Below are positions 37,349 through 49,354 of a stretch of 64,000 bases of DNA, one piece after another. Source of the DNA: Tetrapyrgos nigripes (taxonomy: Eukaryota; Basidiomycota; Agaricomycetes; Agaricales; Campanellaceae); NCBI GenBank assembly GCA_013368315.1, contig JAACJM010000024.1:434001-498000 (forward strand), given 5' to 3'. Numbering within the stretch: position 1 is the first letter of the stretch; each line of letters opens with the position of its first letter. The notes below the pieces were generated by a model that was not told where the DNA came from, did not search any database, and was given only the letters and a program-made list of their open reading frames with translations. The translations under genes and the position numbers were made by a program.

Positions 37349-38456
37349 GGTGGCAATGAGTTCTGAAAAGCCTGGTCTTTGAAGAGGTTTGAACGGAGTT
37401 CTGTTCCGTTCCCACAAATTGAAAACACAAACGTGTACGCGTCTTGATCTTTGACCTCTACTCAAGTATACAAAGCCAGATCTCTTCTCAAAGTATCAGT
37501 ACCTGTCGACTGGTTCAAGAATGCCAACTTAGGCAAGGAGAGGGGATTCTTTTTCTTTGGATTCGAGGGACTCGTTTGCTCGGTCTTAACTGAAAAATCC
37601 CTGGCTGAGATACCTCCTCAAGCTTCAGAGGTACTTTACATCGGTCAACGGAAATATATCCAAAGCACAGAAAGCCAAGTCTCAAGAAGTACCAATTGCA
37701 GTCGCTTTTTTGGTCATCCGTCTGTCTTTTAGCTCAGGGTCGGACGGGATGGCCTAGTGTAGAGGTGGACATTGGCACACCTTTTCCTCCTTTCACATCG
37801 AAGCTCTCTTATAATCATGTCGACTAGCGCCTCGCAACTTCGCTTCCGTGACGTTGCCGTCCTACCACCCTCAACTTCACTGCTCAGTGTCATTGTGGTT
37901 GACAATCCTTCCCGGCGGCCAAATTTCACGGTTCACCGCGAATCACAACTTCAAGTCGTCCAATCGCTGGGGTTGCTCGTTCCTACAACGGCTTTGATTT
38001 GGTTCTCAGGGTGTACCACTATGGCGTGGTCAATGCCTTTTCTGTTACAAAGACTTGGTGTTCGTAAAGTATCTTCTTTGTACAAAGAAGCGTACATCAA
38101 CGAATATCACAATAAGAACATGCCCAATTTAACACCAATTGTAAGCAGGTGATTAACAGCTTCAACAGCTTCAATGCATCGCTGACCAATGACCAACGAC
38201 CAACATTGTTTCTACACGTAGCATCGAATCCTGAGCTTAAACCCAACCAGCTGCTATCGGATGGGAGGTGGCAGAGTTACACCTCTTCCTCTTCGACTTT
38301 CACCGCCAACTTTTGCTACCTGTATGTTTCTGACACACTATTTCGTCTGCTACCAATACTGACTCTTTTCAGGCATCGGTGCCGATCAATATATTTTAGT
38401 ATCAAATCACAGTCATATCTTTAACGGAATCTCCCCGGCAGCTTCGAATCCCCATC
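37349..38456. other. Intergenic; one doubtful open frame
   Basis: An open frame at 37817-38152 starting MSTSASQLRFRDVAV has no recognisable domain, and a weaker one lies at 37451-37732. Neither shows clear coding character, so they are not called as genes. The rest is promoter space for NAA10 (minus) and the F-box gene (plus). Confidence 0.35.
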
Positions 38457-39953
38457 ATGTCTCTTCCATCTGAAACCAGACTCTTCCGACCTCCAGAAAA
38501 CAACTACGTCTCCGTCATCACCCTGCCTGTGGAGATAACAAGAGAAATTTTCTCTTACTGTTGTACACCAGGCCTCTCGGTGGAAGGAAGAAACATTAGT
38601 GCCCCTACGCTCATTCTTTCGCAAACATGCATGACGTGGAAAGCCGTAGCGCTAGGCGTCCCGGAACTCTGGTCGGAGTTTTCCCTCAGTATAGACCGCG
38701 ACCACCCCAGAACGACAGAAGATCTCGTGGACACCTATCTCTCCAGATCCGCCTCTTCACCATTGACACTCTCTGTCAGTGCTGTACCAGGAGATGAGGA
38801 TGATGAGGGGGAGTACTACTTCAAATGCCTCTGGACTATTCTCGAATCCATGTTCGGAAACAGCCACCGGTGGAAGAGTGCTTCCTTCAATTTTGGCGAG
38901 GCTTTACTATATAAATTCGACCTTTTCCTCCATCCTGAACCAGAGTCAACGTCTTCAGAGCGTCTTTATCCCCGCCTGAAGGCTCTCACTATCATAACTA
39001 CTTTTGGATCCGTTGGGGACTCTGAAGTTCTCTCTGGCATCTGGAAGCATGCTCCGGTATTGCAGTCCTTGTGTATTGAGGGTTACGACGAAGACTCGCC
39101 ACTTCTATTCTCCTCGGAGCTCCTGCAAAGCCTTCGGTTTTGCAATTCTTGTCCATCTCTTGCAAATGCCTTTCAGCTGCTCACTAATTGTCCGAATTTA
39201 CAGGAATTCTACTTCACCATCGAGCATTTGGAAGAAGACGACGATGTCCTCTCGCCTTCTTTCACTCATTCCCAGCTTCGGTCTTTGTCATGTGAAGTTC
39301 CCTCTCATGATCTTTGCAACCTCCTGTCGTCCTTCACTTTTCCTTCGCTTACCAGCCTCAACCTCGGTTTATCAATAATCGTTGGGTCGGAGACGTTCTC
39401 AGTCTTCTCACCTATGAAAGATATGTTTCAGCGTTCAGGCTGCTCTCTACGGGTCCTGAAACTCGCCACTGGTGGACTTTTCGCGTCTACTGAAGAATTG
39501 ATCGAAATCCTTTCACTCACTCCTACTGTCACCGACTTCGTTCTAAATGTGAGCGAACAACTCAATCTCCTCTCCATCGAGTTTTTTCAAAGTCTCTCCT
39601 TCAGAGACGACAATGGAGACAAGCCAGCTGTCCACGACATTATCCTCCCGCAGCTGGAAAGTTTTCGAGTAGCAGGCTTCGAGGACTTAAGTTTGGAGTC
39701 ATTCGACTATCCTCACCCAGAAGCCATGCTGACGATGATCAACTCCCGACGTCAACTACCGACCAACTTTTCCAATAGTACCCAGTTGAGACAACTGGCT
39801 CGTTTCGAGTGGTCTGCGTTTCTTGGAAGACCCGAAATTGGCGGGCAATGGATGGACTCGTTCACTTCTGACATTGAGCCTGGTTTGCGCGCTCTTGAAA
39901 GGGAAGGTTTGGAGTTGTCTTTGGAGATTGAGAGGAGATGGCTGAATACCTGA
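38457..39953 (+). CDS. F-box protein (substrate adaptor of SCF-type ubiquitin ligase, inferred)
   Basis: A single exon encodes 498 residues. An F-box-like motif lies at about residues 20-70 (VITLPVEITREIFSYCC, then LSQTCMTWKAVALGVPELWSEFSL), which in the family binds Skp1. The remainder shows degenerate leucine-rich repeats, with recurring LxxLxL patterns such as RSLSCEVP and TSLNLGLSI, and is presumably the target-binding part. It belongs to the large F-box family expanded in Agaricomycetes and resembles the gene at 44703-46231, including the closing segment ending in GLELSLEIER versus GLGLELKLEF. The substrate is unknown. Confidence 0.85.
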   Translation: MSLPSETRLFRPPENNYVSVITLPVEITREIFSYCCTPGLSVEGRNISAPTLILSQTCMTWKAVALGVPELWSEFSLSIDRDHPRTTEDLVDTYLSRSASSPLTLSVSAVPGDEDDEGEYYFKCLWTILESMFGNSHRWKSASFNFGEALLYKFDLFLHPEPESTSSERLYPRLKALTIITTFGSVGDSEVLSGIWKHAPVLQSLCIEGYDEDSPLLFSSELLQSLRFCNSCPSLANAFQLLTNCPNLQEFYFTIEHLEEDDDVLSPSFTHSQLRSLSCEVPSHDLCNLLSSFTFPSLTSLNLGLSIIVGSETFSVFSPMKDMFQRSGCSLRVLKLATGGLFASTEELIEILSLTPTVTDFVLNVSEQLNLLSIEFFQSLSFRDDNGDKPAVHDIILPQLESFRVAGFEDLSLESFDYPHPEAMLTMINSRRQLPTNFSNSTQLRQLARFEWSAFLGRPEIGGQWMDSFTSDIEPGLRALEREGLELSLEIERRWLNT

Positions 39954-40271
39954 AGAGGACTCTCAAAAGAGTAATCGGGTGGCTTCCTTTGTCAGTACAC
40001 AGCTTCCTGTCTCGAGGATGACTCTGAGCTGACTTGGAACCTCCAAACAGCGTACTAGTTGTAGCAATTGTTCCCATATTCCTTGTATCCTGTACATTCC
40101 GTGTCTATAAACTCCGTTCCTGTGTAAGACTGTGCCCAACTGTGCCTGGTCACTAAAAATGGCGCCCAGTGGCGTCGACCAACGTTTCCCCATACACGTG
40201 ACCTCTTTGACTCGCTTTGACTAACAACCTCGAAGAAAAACTCGATGGTCCCTCGAATATCGTTACAATAA
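39954..40271. other. Intergenic
   Basis: The 318 bp gap shows no gene; it should contain the promoter of the GTPBP1-like gene. Confidence 0.4.
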
Positions 40272-41927
40272 ATGTTTGGCGAGTCTGAATCTGAAAGCCC
40301 GCGTGTCCCTTCTCCTTGGGACTCTCTTTCTCCCTCTCCCTCTCCCTCTCCTCCTCCCCCATCTCACCAAATCCTTCCCCGTCTTCCACCTGAATCTGAT
40401 CTCGGCAATGTCGAATACAAACTCCAATTACTCTCTCCATCAACATCTCGCTTCACTCGTCTCGTCACCCAGCTGAAATGGCGTCTACTTGAGGGCGGAG
40501 GCCAAGCTTATTACGAACTGGGTGTATCCGATTCGGGATTACTCGTAGGCTTAAGTCGAGACGACCTAGAGACATCTCTGGAAACGCTTGAAATGATGGC
40601 TGGAGAAATCGGCGCGAGTGTCATTGTCGTCAAAGAAGTCGAGGTTCCAGGAAGGATGGCAGAGATAGCGAGGAGGCAGGAGGATTATCGCAAACGTGCG
40701 AGTCGTAATAGCTCTGAAGGAGACTTCCACTTTGGGTCGGCGGATTCTGCTACCAGCATCACGACTACTTCGACTTCAACCACGGAAACGGAGACGGATG
40801 AGACGGAAACGGAAACGGGAACAGAGCAGGAAGAGTCGGCGTCTGCTTCTCCGTCGTTGAAACCAGCAAATGCGTCAGATACCACTGATCTGTTTGTTAT
40901 GGATCCGGACACCGATTCTGAGCTGTCTATTGCCAACGCCGGTACATTCGTCTCCCTCGAGATTTCTTCCGTGTTTAAACCACGGCCTTTTCGTACACGC
41001 GTCCAACTCTCTCCGTTAAATCCTCACTCCCATACACGTCGTCGAGATGCTAAGAAGGAAAAGTGGAAAGAAAAAGAGGCAAAGCAGATGAAATGGAGGG
41101 AGAAGAACAGAGACAAGGAGTCAAATACGCACTCAAGCACAGAGAACGAGGAAGACTCCAGCTGGAAATCTACCAATCGTCGTATGGCGCGAGATCGGAG
41201 AAGAGAAGAGAAGAGGAAAGCGCTGGTCGCTGCTGCCAATAAGAGTTTGGCGGCGAGAGAGGTTGAAAATGATGCTCACAATTCTGTTACGACAGTGTCG
41301 TCTACGATTACGTCTACAGTCACATCCACATCTTCACCTGGTCCTGTAGATTCCGTGGCAGTCCCGACGATATCTCTTACAACACCCACTTCCGCAGAGA
41401 CTCCAGTTACTGCAACTCTTTCCACCTCTACCACTGTCACTACCGCTACCACTACCTCCCTTCTTCCAGAAGAATCACCCTTCCTGCTTACCCTCTCTGA
41501 CCTCTCCCTCTCCGACGGCCAAGAAGCCGAACCTGAGCCCGACGATGACGCCGATGACACAGATATCTTCCCTACACCATCCATACCTCACAAGCACTTC
41601 GTCATGTCGATGTCGATGACCTCCCAGTCAACGTCAACTACTCCGCTTTCTGCTAGCGAAGGATTCTTGACTGGAACCGAGGAATCTGCTAGTTACAATG
41701 ACCCTCATGGTTCTGTGAACGTGCACAGGGCAGGTATTAACGGCACCGGCACTTTACAGGTTCCAGTCCCAGTGCCTGGCGTCAAAGATGTCAATGGAGA
41801 AGGCGACGATGATGTAGACCCAAACGCTGACGCGAGATACATTGTCGAAGCCCTCGTTGTGAGGAAGATGTCGCTGGAAGAAGCATTTCTGGATTTTGGC
41901 GGGTTTTCGGTTATGGCGGATATGTAA
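40272..41927 (+). CDS. GTPBP1-like N-domain protein lacking the GTPase domain
   Basis: The single-exon protein has 551 residues. Residues about 42-125 match the N-terminal domain of the GTPBP1/GTPBP2 translational GTPases (GNVEYKLQLLSPS, LVTQLKWRLLEGGGQAYYELGV, GLLVGLSRDDLETSLETL). The last 30 residues (IVEALVVRKM..AFLDF) match the strand that in GTPBP1 leads straight into the GTPase P-loop, but the frame ends there and no GKS, DxxG or NKxD motif occurs in it or in the 690 bp downstream. Between the two parts lies a Ser/Thr/Glu-rich linker of about 380 residues with a basic patch. It could be a conserved GTPase-free paralogue or a truncated gene; the clean long frame favours the former. No function is assigned. 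Confidence 0.8.
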   Translation: MFGESESESPRVPSPWDSLSPSPSPSPPPPSHQILPRLPPESDLGNVEYKLQLLSPSTSRFTRLVTQLKWRLLEGGGQAYYELGVSDSGLLVGLSRDDLETSLETLEMMAGEIGASVIVVKEVEVPGRMAEIARRQEDYRKRASRNSSEGDFHFGSADSATSITTTSTSTTETETDETETETGTEQEESASASPSLKPANASDTTDLFVMDPDTDSELSIANAGTFVSLEISSVFKPRPFRTRVQLSPLNPHSHTRRRDAKKEKWKEKEAKQMKWREKNRDKESNTHSSTENEEDSSWKSTNRRMARDRRREEKRKALVAAANKSLAAREVENDAHNSVTTVSSTITSTVTSTSSPGPVDSVAVPTISLTTPTSAETPVTATLSTSTTVTTATTTSLLPEESPFLLTLSDLSLSDGQEAEPEPDDDADDTDIFPTPSIPHKHFVMSMSMTSQSTSTTPLSASEGFLTGTEESASYNDPHGSVNVHRAGINGTGTLQVPVPVPGVKDVNGEGDDDVDPNADARYIVEALVVRKMSLEEAFLDFGGFSVMADM

Positions 41928-42617
41928 GATGTGTACGATGATGAAGATGTAGACGTTAAGACGGGACGAGTGTTGGAGACTATGCAGAGCTCTAGCAGGC
42001 TGTTGGAGTCGACGCGTCGACGGTATCGGTATAATGCTTTGGGCTTTGGGCAGACAAGGACGATAATAGTTTTGACTTCTACACATGCATTGCATTCTTC
42101 CATCTTCCATCTCTCATCTCTTTTTCCCTTCTTCTTCCCTTCCGCATCGACATCCTCAACACATGCATATGCAATGACACATACAACTCGACAACTTGAT
42201 TTTGACCGTATCCATACTTACATCTTACATTTGGACTTGCAATTGTCTCGATAATCTCTAAATCTGTTCCCTCATGTTTCCTGTTTCCCCGATGTTTTGT
42301 CTCTTTTTAATACTTCAATTGAAGCTGCTGTGTGTACTTTTAGTATTACTTCCACTTATACGTCCTAGGAATGGCAAAACTTGCTGTCCTGTAGATGAAG
42401 CGACTGTCATTAGCGTGCAACTTCATCAAGCACTCCCTTTCGTTCCACATCTCACCATTCCGGGTTACTTTGGTCTTCCTCAATTCTACGGAACAGATTT
42501 GGCTACGCGTTAAGTGACTACGGATGTATCTCCCATTCGTACACCTAACAGTTGAGCGGATATTTTGGTATTTGTAGCGTGTACTGCTTGTCCTGTTCAT
42601 ATTGATCTGTATGCCAT
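41928..42617. other. Intergenic between convergent genes
   Basis: The region contains a GACGCGTC palindrome inside GTCGACGCGTCGAC at 42008-42021 and CT-rich sequence, but no GTPase domain or other gene was found. Confidence 0.45.
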
Positions 42618-44287
42618 TCATCGAAACCCCGATCTACGTCCGTCATCATAGGTCTCAGAGGTCCTGCTGGATCCTCTGTCAGCTGCACATCGACTGAGGT
42701 AGCGTGAGTAGTACTCACCATCATGAACCTGATTACATTTCGCTCGATGATTGTGTTTCTTCCAATCTTGTTTCTGGCAAGTGGTTGAACAATAAATTGT
42801 TATTTTGCACTTTGAACATCGTAGCCGACGGAGTCGGTAGTGCTGGGGGTCTCCTTGGCAAAAACACTGGATACAGAAGATGGAAGCTTAGTATGCTTAT
42901 ACCAGCACTGAACACTGACACTTACATCAGGATTAGCACAGATAATTAAGCCCTCATCCTCGAATTGCTGTCTGAGTGTCTTGAGCGATACAACACGCTT
43001 GATAGCGTCTCCCCAAAACTCCCCAAGTCCGCGTAGATCACTGTGTGATGCATATGCACCAGCCATTAAATCAGTGAAAGCCTGCAGTGCATCTCTTCGC
43101 GCCGGGTCGTCAGTCTCTGAGACCTTCCTCCATGAGCTGACGGCTAAATCCAATACCTGACCAACGCTCAACAACGAGGACAAGTAACACAGGACATGAG
43201 TAAAGCCGTTGGCTAAAGTCAAGCCTGAGTTATGAAATGCCATGTCAGCCGTCACAGGTCGCGCTACGTCATACGCAATGAGATTTCCTGCATGGACCAT
43301 GGTCTGAAGGAAACCATGACGAAGCATGATAAGCATAACCGAAGGACCGCAGCTACTTACCGTGTGCCCGAACAACTGGAGGATCCATTTGACGAATTCT
43401 ATCGTCTTCTCCTTCAGACAAACGTTTTCGTCTAGACCCGCCAGTCTCGAAGGTTTGAGGATAGCTTTGCACCAGGAGGAAGAATGCTGAATGGTATTGT
43501 GTACAAAAATAAGGGTGAAGAGTACCTCACGCGAGGTTAGGTATAATATTGTCAAAACTTGAACGGCGCGGCACAACGATTCAGTAACAGGACGTTTCCG
43601 TAGTACCGTGGAGATGTACGAAAACATGAGGTTGATAGTATCAGGAGAGTGGACGATAACGTCCGCGGTCCTGAGAGCCATGGCTTCGTCGGCTTCGCAG
43701 GACAGTAACGCTGTCACTAGTAGCGGGAACATCTCTTCAAGGGAAAAGTGCGAGCGGTTCAAAGTGTAATTGAAGACATGAATGATGGAAGGGAACAGGT
43801 CCGGACGCTGTTGCATGAACTTGAGTGTCCATGAAGGGTTTAAAGCAACCCCGTCAAAGTTGGGTAGAGCTACAGCCTTTCGAAAGATGTGGAGAAGACT
43901 GTCTCGATACGCCACTCCTTCCTCCGTCGTAGCATCATCTTCGAGGGCACGCTGGAGTAGCATCGATGTCCAGGACCATATATGAGAGAAATTGGTATCA
44001 TACTCCATCACAAACTCGCGTCGTTCACTTGCTTTGCGATTTGGATCGTGAATGTTGGTGACAAGAACGTATAGGTACCGCGCCGCATTCTTCATATCAT
44101 CAGAAGGGTGAGAGGAGTCGAGAGACTCTGACGGTGGGACTGGATTGCGCAAATACTCGTAGACTTCGGCAGCGGGGATCTTTCCTCTGGGGGATCGTGT
44201 GTTGAAGAGACTCTCAGAGGCAATTTCGAATGGAATATTAAAGTATCTGCCCACTCGCGTTGGTCTCTGCGTTCGAAAGCGACGCAT
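42618..44287 (-). CDS. MYND zinc-finger protein (C-terminal finger)
   Basis: Exon 1 (42926-44287) encodes 454 helical residues with an alpha-solenoid look. Exon 2 (42719-42866) encodes a MYND finger, RRLRCSKCKITIYCSTTCQKQDWKKHNHRAKC, which in this family recruits partners through short proline motifs. The first cysteine pair comes from CFC after the ICANPD junction and is tighter than the usual CxxC. A short third exon (42618-42682) gives 524 residues in total; the alternative of splicing at AATCAG would end at 42545 instead, so the 3' end is uncertain. The start is the ATG at 44287 (MRRFRTQRPTRVGRYFNIP). The solenoid-plus-MYND layout is frequent in mushroom genomes. Function unknown. Confidence 0.75.
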
Positions 44288-44702
44288 GGCTTCTGCATGC
44301 AAGGATGTGTCAATTTGCTAAAGACACTAACGGTGTATCGACAGAACATACCGCTTGAAGCTGGTAAAGGGTGGGTGTATGATATAGAAACCTTGGCCAG
44401 TGAGACAAAGGAAAAACACTGAGGTAGTCGTCGACGTGAGAAGCAACAGCTGACTGAATTTGCGTATACAGTACATGTAAGCGAAGCCCCAAAGATGTCG
44501 CGACGGTTTTGCGCATTGATTTGGTATTTTTGGCGTCCTATATCCTCGTAATTCTTGGTGATTAGGTTCGATGGTTGGGAGAACGAAAATGCACGTGTTG
44601 ACCACATTTTGCCTCTTCCCTTCTGATCTTCACCAACTCTCCTGTAACAAAGGTTTGCAGTCTAACCTCTAGAGATGTGACCTTAACTGAAGTATCCTAC
44701 AG
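44288..44702. other. Intergenic between divergent genes
   Basis: The 415 bp gap between the MYND and F-box start codons holds no supported gene. Confidence 0.4.
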
Positions 44703-46231
44703 ATGTCGGCAGATTGCGCTAGGAAACCTACATTACTCGACGACGATACCAACAAGGGTCGCGCATTCTTGCTTCCAGCAGTACAAAGAATACCAGTCGA
44801 AATATGGATGAAGATATTTCCTTTGTCACTCCAAGACTCCTTCAGTCTGCAGACCACTGCAGACGAGATCTCCGCTTCGGCTCTTGACTTATCGCACGTC
44901 TGTTCGGTTTGGCGAGCAGTTGCCATATCTACACCAACATTGTGGTCTAAACTCTTTATCAACCTTGCCGATGGCTCTCATTTGGAGGATGTCTTGTCGT
45001 TCTATCTCGAACGCTCAACGGATTCCAGCTTGGTACTATCACTTTACGCTGCAGACGCAAACGGCGACCTCCATGAAGGACTGCCAGAATATGGCTGGCG
45101 GACCATGGCCATGCTTGTAAAGGCTCATAGTAGAGGGTCAGAAGTGGACATATCCCTTGTATGGGATATACTTGAGGATGGCATGGTTCAGGATATTCTG
45201 AGAGCCGTATCAAGTCCCTTTTGCGAGCGCCTTCAAACCTTCAGGGTTTCATTTCCAAGCATATTCTCGTGGTTCACTTCAGAAGACCTACCTATTCCTT
45301 CCCCTGCCCTTTTCAAGCTGGTTGAAAACGCACCTCGTTTGCAGTCATTGCATTTAGACGCCTTCAGCAGGGACTACCTTCTGCCCTACTTCCAGCTGCA
45401 CGACATCACAGTCTTTGATTTCCATTTCCTGCAAGACATGGTCGACTGTTTCACCTTGTGTCCTAATCTGCGAAAAGCCGACATTGCCGTTGAAACCCTT
45501 TTCGATTATGATGGTGGAGAAGAAACCAGACATATCACCCATCCCGAGCTGTCTTCTCTCAAGTGCTTCATTACCTGGAGGGCATATACACATACCGTCT
45601 TGTCCAAATTGACTTTACCGGCTCTCACTGAGCTTGATCTGTCGGTTGGTCATGCAACGAGCCTCAATGACGACGAAGCTGAGACAGCGACGACCAGTGT
45701 GCAGGATCAGATTTCACGATCCGGATGCCAGCTAACGATGCTCAGTTTCAACGGTGCCTTCTACCAGACTCTTGTGAATCTTCAACGCGTTCTCTCCAGT
45801 ACTCGAAACCTTGTCTGTCTGAAGCCCTCCGCTTCGAGTAGCCAGTGCTTCCCTACATCCTTTTTCCAATACTTGACAGTCCCCTGCGACTCGGAGTCAG
45901 AGGATTATAAAGTCGACGTTTTACCCCGGGCCACCTGGCCTCTTTTCATCTGAAAGTTGACGAGTACGGAAACAACGGCCCTGCTCCGTTACCTGAACCA
46001 AAGGCTATGCTAGAGATGGTCCAGTCACGAAGGGCGACGCTCCGCTTTTTTAAGCTACATTTCAACCTTCACACCTCTGACAAGGAACGGCCGGACCCCG
46101 ACTGCGTCAACCAGCGTTGGGTTGATTCATTCAATCGCGAAGCTCGACCTGGTCTTCAAGATTTGGAGGATGGTGGGCTGGGGTTGGAGCTGAAATTGGA
46201 ATTCTTCGAGATGATCTGCCTTGAAGCTTGA
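44703..46231 (+). pseudogene. F-box protein gene interrupted by one frameshift
   Basis: The first frame (44703-45953) encodes 416 residues with an F-box motif at about 25-75 (PAVQRIPVEIWMKIFPLSL, LDLSHVCSVWRAVAISTPTLWSKLF) and leucine-rich segments. Near 45925-45935, in the run TTACCCCGGGCC, the homologous reading switches by one deleted or two extra bases: ASFHLKVDEYGNNGPAPLPEPKAM continues in another frame to the stop at 46231, exactly matching the layout of the F-box gene at 38457. No intron with usable GT..AG ends restores the frame. It could be a recent pseudogene or a base-calling error in the C4G3 run. Confidence 0.7.
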
Positions 46232-46490
46232 CATGAAATTCGAGATTGAAGTTGTAAGAGGACGTTATTAATCTTGGACCTGCAGCTCTCAATGGCTGAC
46301 ACACCACTTTTCTTTTGCAGTTGCCGGACGGAGACAAGCAGAACTTTCTCCATCATGGCGACCGCCAGGTGTGCGCAACTGCTGAACCTTATTATTTTGA
46401 TGCTGGCACTTTTTTGTGTGAAAATTGTACAGGATAACTCTTATGATGTCTGTATAAGAGCTATCGATATAAGCTCCTGTGTAACACTGT

Positions 46491-49354
46491 CTATTTCCGC
46501 AATTCTACCACCTTCTGGCAGCGAGCACGTAAACTGTCTATGCGTCCTTGACACTTTTGTGAATCATAACTACAGCATCCATCCCTATGTCGTTCCAGCC
46601 CTTCAAGAAGGGTAGCTGCGGCACCTGCACTGGTGATCCATGCAAACTCATCATCACAACTCTCCAATATAGTCTCAAACATGCGCGATTGCAAAGTTGC
46701 ATTCTCGTTACTTGCAGCACCCACTGCACCGCCGTTACCATTCCGACACGACGACAACAGCTCCAAAACGCCTTCAGCGAATCTGATTTGAGTCTTTTTG
46801 TCAATCTTGCTGAGATCGACAAAGTGAGATGGGTCAGGTAGCTCGCATATCTTCTTGAAAGCTTCAAGGCGGAAGGGATGAACCTCTACGACAGGCTCTT
46901 GACAGGCAGTGATGAAATTGGCAATCAGGATGAGCTGGAGAGAGCTGACGTAGATGAGGAAATCCGGTATGGAATTGAGAGCAATAGGTGCCAGTGAAAA
47001 ATCATCGAATTCCTTTCGTTCAGGTAACAGCTCTCGTCCTATCCTTTTTACCCAGTTGAGCAGCCCATCGAGGTCGTGTATGCGTTGCCAAGGTGTATAC
47101 ACCAGAAGACTACAAACAACCGCATCTGCAAAAATCTTTGTCAAAGCAAAGAGCTCATGCTGCGCCAGTACGGACGAGTTTGTCGCATTTCTGATAGCCA
47201 TGGAGACTTTCTTTGCAAAGTCGTTGTGAGCGGCGTACGGAGACTTGGTCAAACAGTAAAAGAGTAGCCAGGTCGCGGGGAGATATTTGGTGGGATCCCC
47301 ATACTCGCTACCAAAGTCAGCGAGGATGCAATCTTCAAGGTATAAGGACTCGTCGGCCTCACAAAGTGTCACTGCATTGAACGATTTGTTGACGAAATAG
47401 TCCTGGATGAGTTTCCTGCACTCGACCGCTTCATGAAACTGGGATTTACAGGCCCAGTCTCGGTCCCAGGTGAAGTGTCTGAGTGAGTAGACGAATAGAG
47501 TGTCGAAAAAAGGGTCTCGTTGTGTGACGTCGGCGAATCGCCTGATCGGTGCGCATAATGAGTCTATGAGCCGAAAGTTATCATTGACTGAGAATTGGAT
47601 GGTTTTCAGCTCATGGGTGATCGTCTCTGACAGGAAATTATACGTCTCAGACATCATATGAGGCTTTTCGAGGCCGGAATCCACGGAGTTGGCAAGGAAA
47701 TGCCCAAGGATGGTTATCTGTGCGACGATCCACTGCTCCAAGTCGACATCCAAGGATGAAGGAATTATGTCTTCTAGCCTCCTTGAATGCTCAGCATCAT
47801 CCCGAGCAGATACCAACAGGTCCAGAGCAGGGAGGAAGTTCACCCGGAATGCCTCATAGACACCGAATGCCCATGAGTAACTGACCTCAGTAATACGGGC
47901 TTTCAGCTGCCTGCGTAGACTGTGCGTCTTCGGTGTCCAAAAAGCCTCCCGACGACCTTGACTCTCCTGCAGTGCGTCTTTTATAGAGGACACACCGGCC
48001 TGCAAACTGCGTAGTTGACTAAAACGCAACAACGCAAGAGCTGAAGCAGCATAGTGTTTTGGGAAATCAAACGAGTCGAGTTTGTACTCTATACTTCGAG
48101 GGAACCACACTCTCGTCATGTCGACTATGGTCCTTCTCCTGATGCCATGGTCAAACCATTCTCCAGAAGTGCTGGCTGTGGACACAAAAACGTAGGCTAA
48201 TGTCCAAACTGCTCGAGAATAAGCAGTCAGACACCGGACTTTCCGTTTCTCGTCTAGCCAAACGCTAGGGTTCTGGCCAAAAGCTGCGATATGAGAGATG
48301 ATGTTCAATGTGGGAGTATCCGATATAAAGAAAGGGACGATTAGGGAGATGTTTGCATAACGGACCCGTGTAGAGTCATAGATGGCTTCTGGGATGGCCT
48401 CGATGAGAGGCAAGAACTCGAAATCGTCCGTCAGAGACTTCAAGGTGAATGCCAATGCTCTTTGGGATTGCTCCCAAACTACAGTGTCGTAGGACTGTTC
48501 CCGGGTAGAGGGCTGAGTCCGACCTTCACGCGATAATAGGCTGTTGAAGCGCCGCAGCCAACGTCTGGTTATGTTTCGCCAGGGAAGGAGGATGCTGGAT
48601 ATGGGAGTGCGGAATGGCGCATCAAAGGAGATGATGGGGAGCAGGGTGAAGAACAAGTATACGATCACGAGTATGGCCAGTACACAACTCATGAGAAGTT
48701 GTAATATTCTGTTCACTGGGATTAGGAACGCGACTAGTCCGGCAAAGAACAGAATCAACGAAAGGTGAAGAAGGAACGGGATAAGGTCCACTATGGCATG
48801 CATTCCAAATCGTCGCATGCCAAAATACGATGCCATGAGGATTCTGGCACGGAGGACTGGTGAGGGTCGCAAATTCGTTCCATGGATGAAGTCGCGGATC
48901 CATTGTTGCACAAAAGTTGCGAGCAATGAACAGGTCAATGCCAATGCGAGGGCAAGAAACCAAAATATATTGCAAACAACAGCCGAGGTAGGAGGTTGGA
49001 AGAGTGTCGGTGGTTCTAACGTCACAGTCGTACCGTTGGAGGCAGCTGCTAATTGTTGAGAGATCTGCGCAAGCAGGCTAGCCGAAGTCTGAAGCTGGTC
49101 CTCTTGGAGCGTCTGGTAACTTTCAATGATAAAAGCTGTTAAACTGGCGGAATAGAGCGAGGACTGTCGCGTTCTCAGCAAAAGGACTAATCAGTGCGAA
49201 GTAGAAAACGCACAAAAATGAGCAAGCCTTCCATGTCATGCTTCCATCCCCGGACTAATTCTCCATCGTACTTTTCTGCTTCGCGAAGATAAACACTCCA
49301 TAGCTTAGAACACGCGTCTTCGTCTGCTCTGGACCTATCCTTGGGCTTGCCCAT
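46491..49354 (-). CDS. DUF6535-containing membrane protein
   Basis: Two exons (49214-49354 and 46491-49163) sum to 2,814 nt, giving 937 residues. The N-terminus (MGKPKDRSR..WKHDMEGLLIF) leads into the DUF6535 core: SASLTAFIIESYQTLQED, then LLAQISQQLA and a helix pair around VCNIFWFLALALALTCSLLATFVQQWIRDF, followed by two more membrane helices near the motif SLILFFAGLVAFL. About 650 cytoplasmic residues follow, with an alpha-solenoid appearance and few recognisable motifs. DUF6535 proteins are a large family in Agaricomycetes without an established role. A diverged copy of its promoter and first exon region occurs at about 54300-54650. Confidence 0.85.

Noticed and set aside
37772..38152. Possible small gene between NAA10 and the F-box gene
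   Set aside because: It has no recognisable motif and no supporting splice structure, and the frame can be explained by chance.
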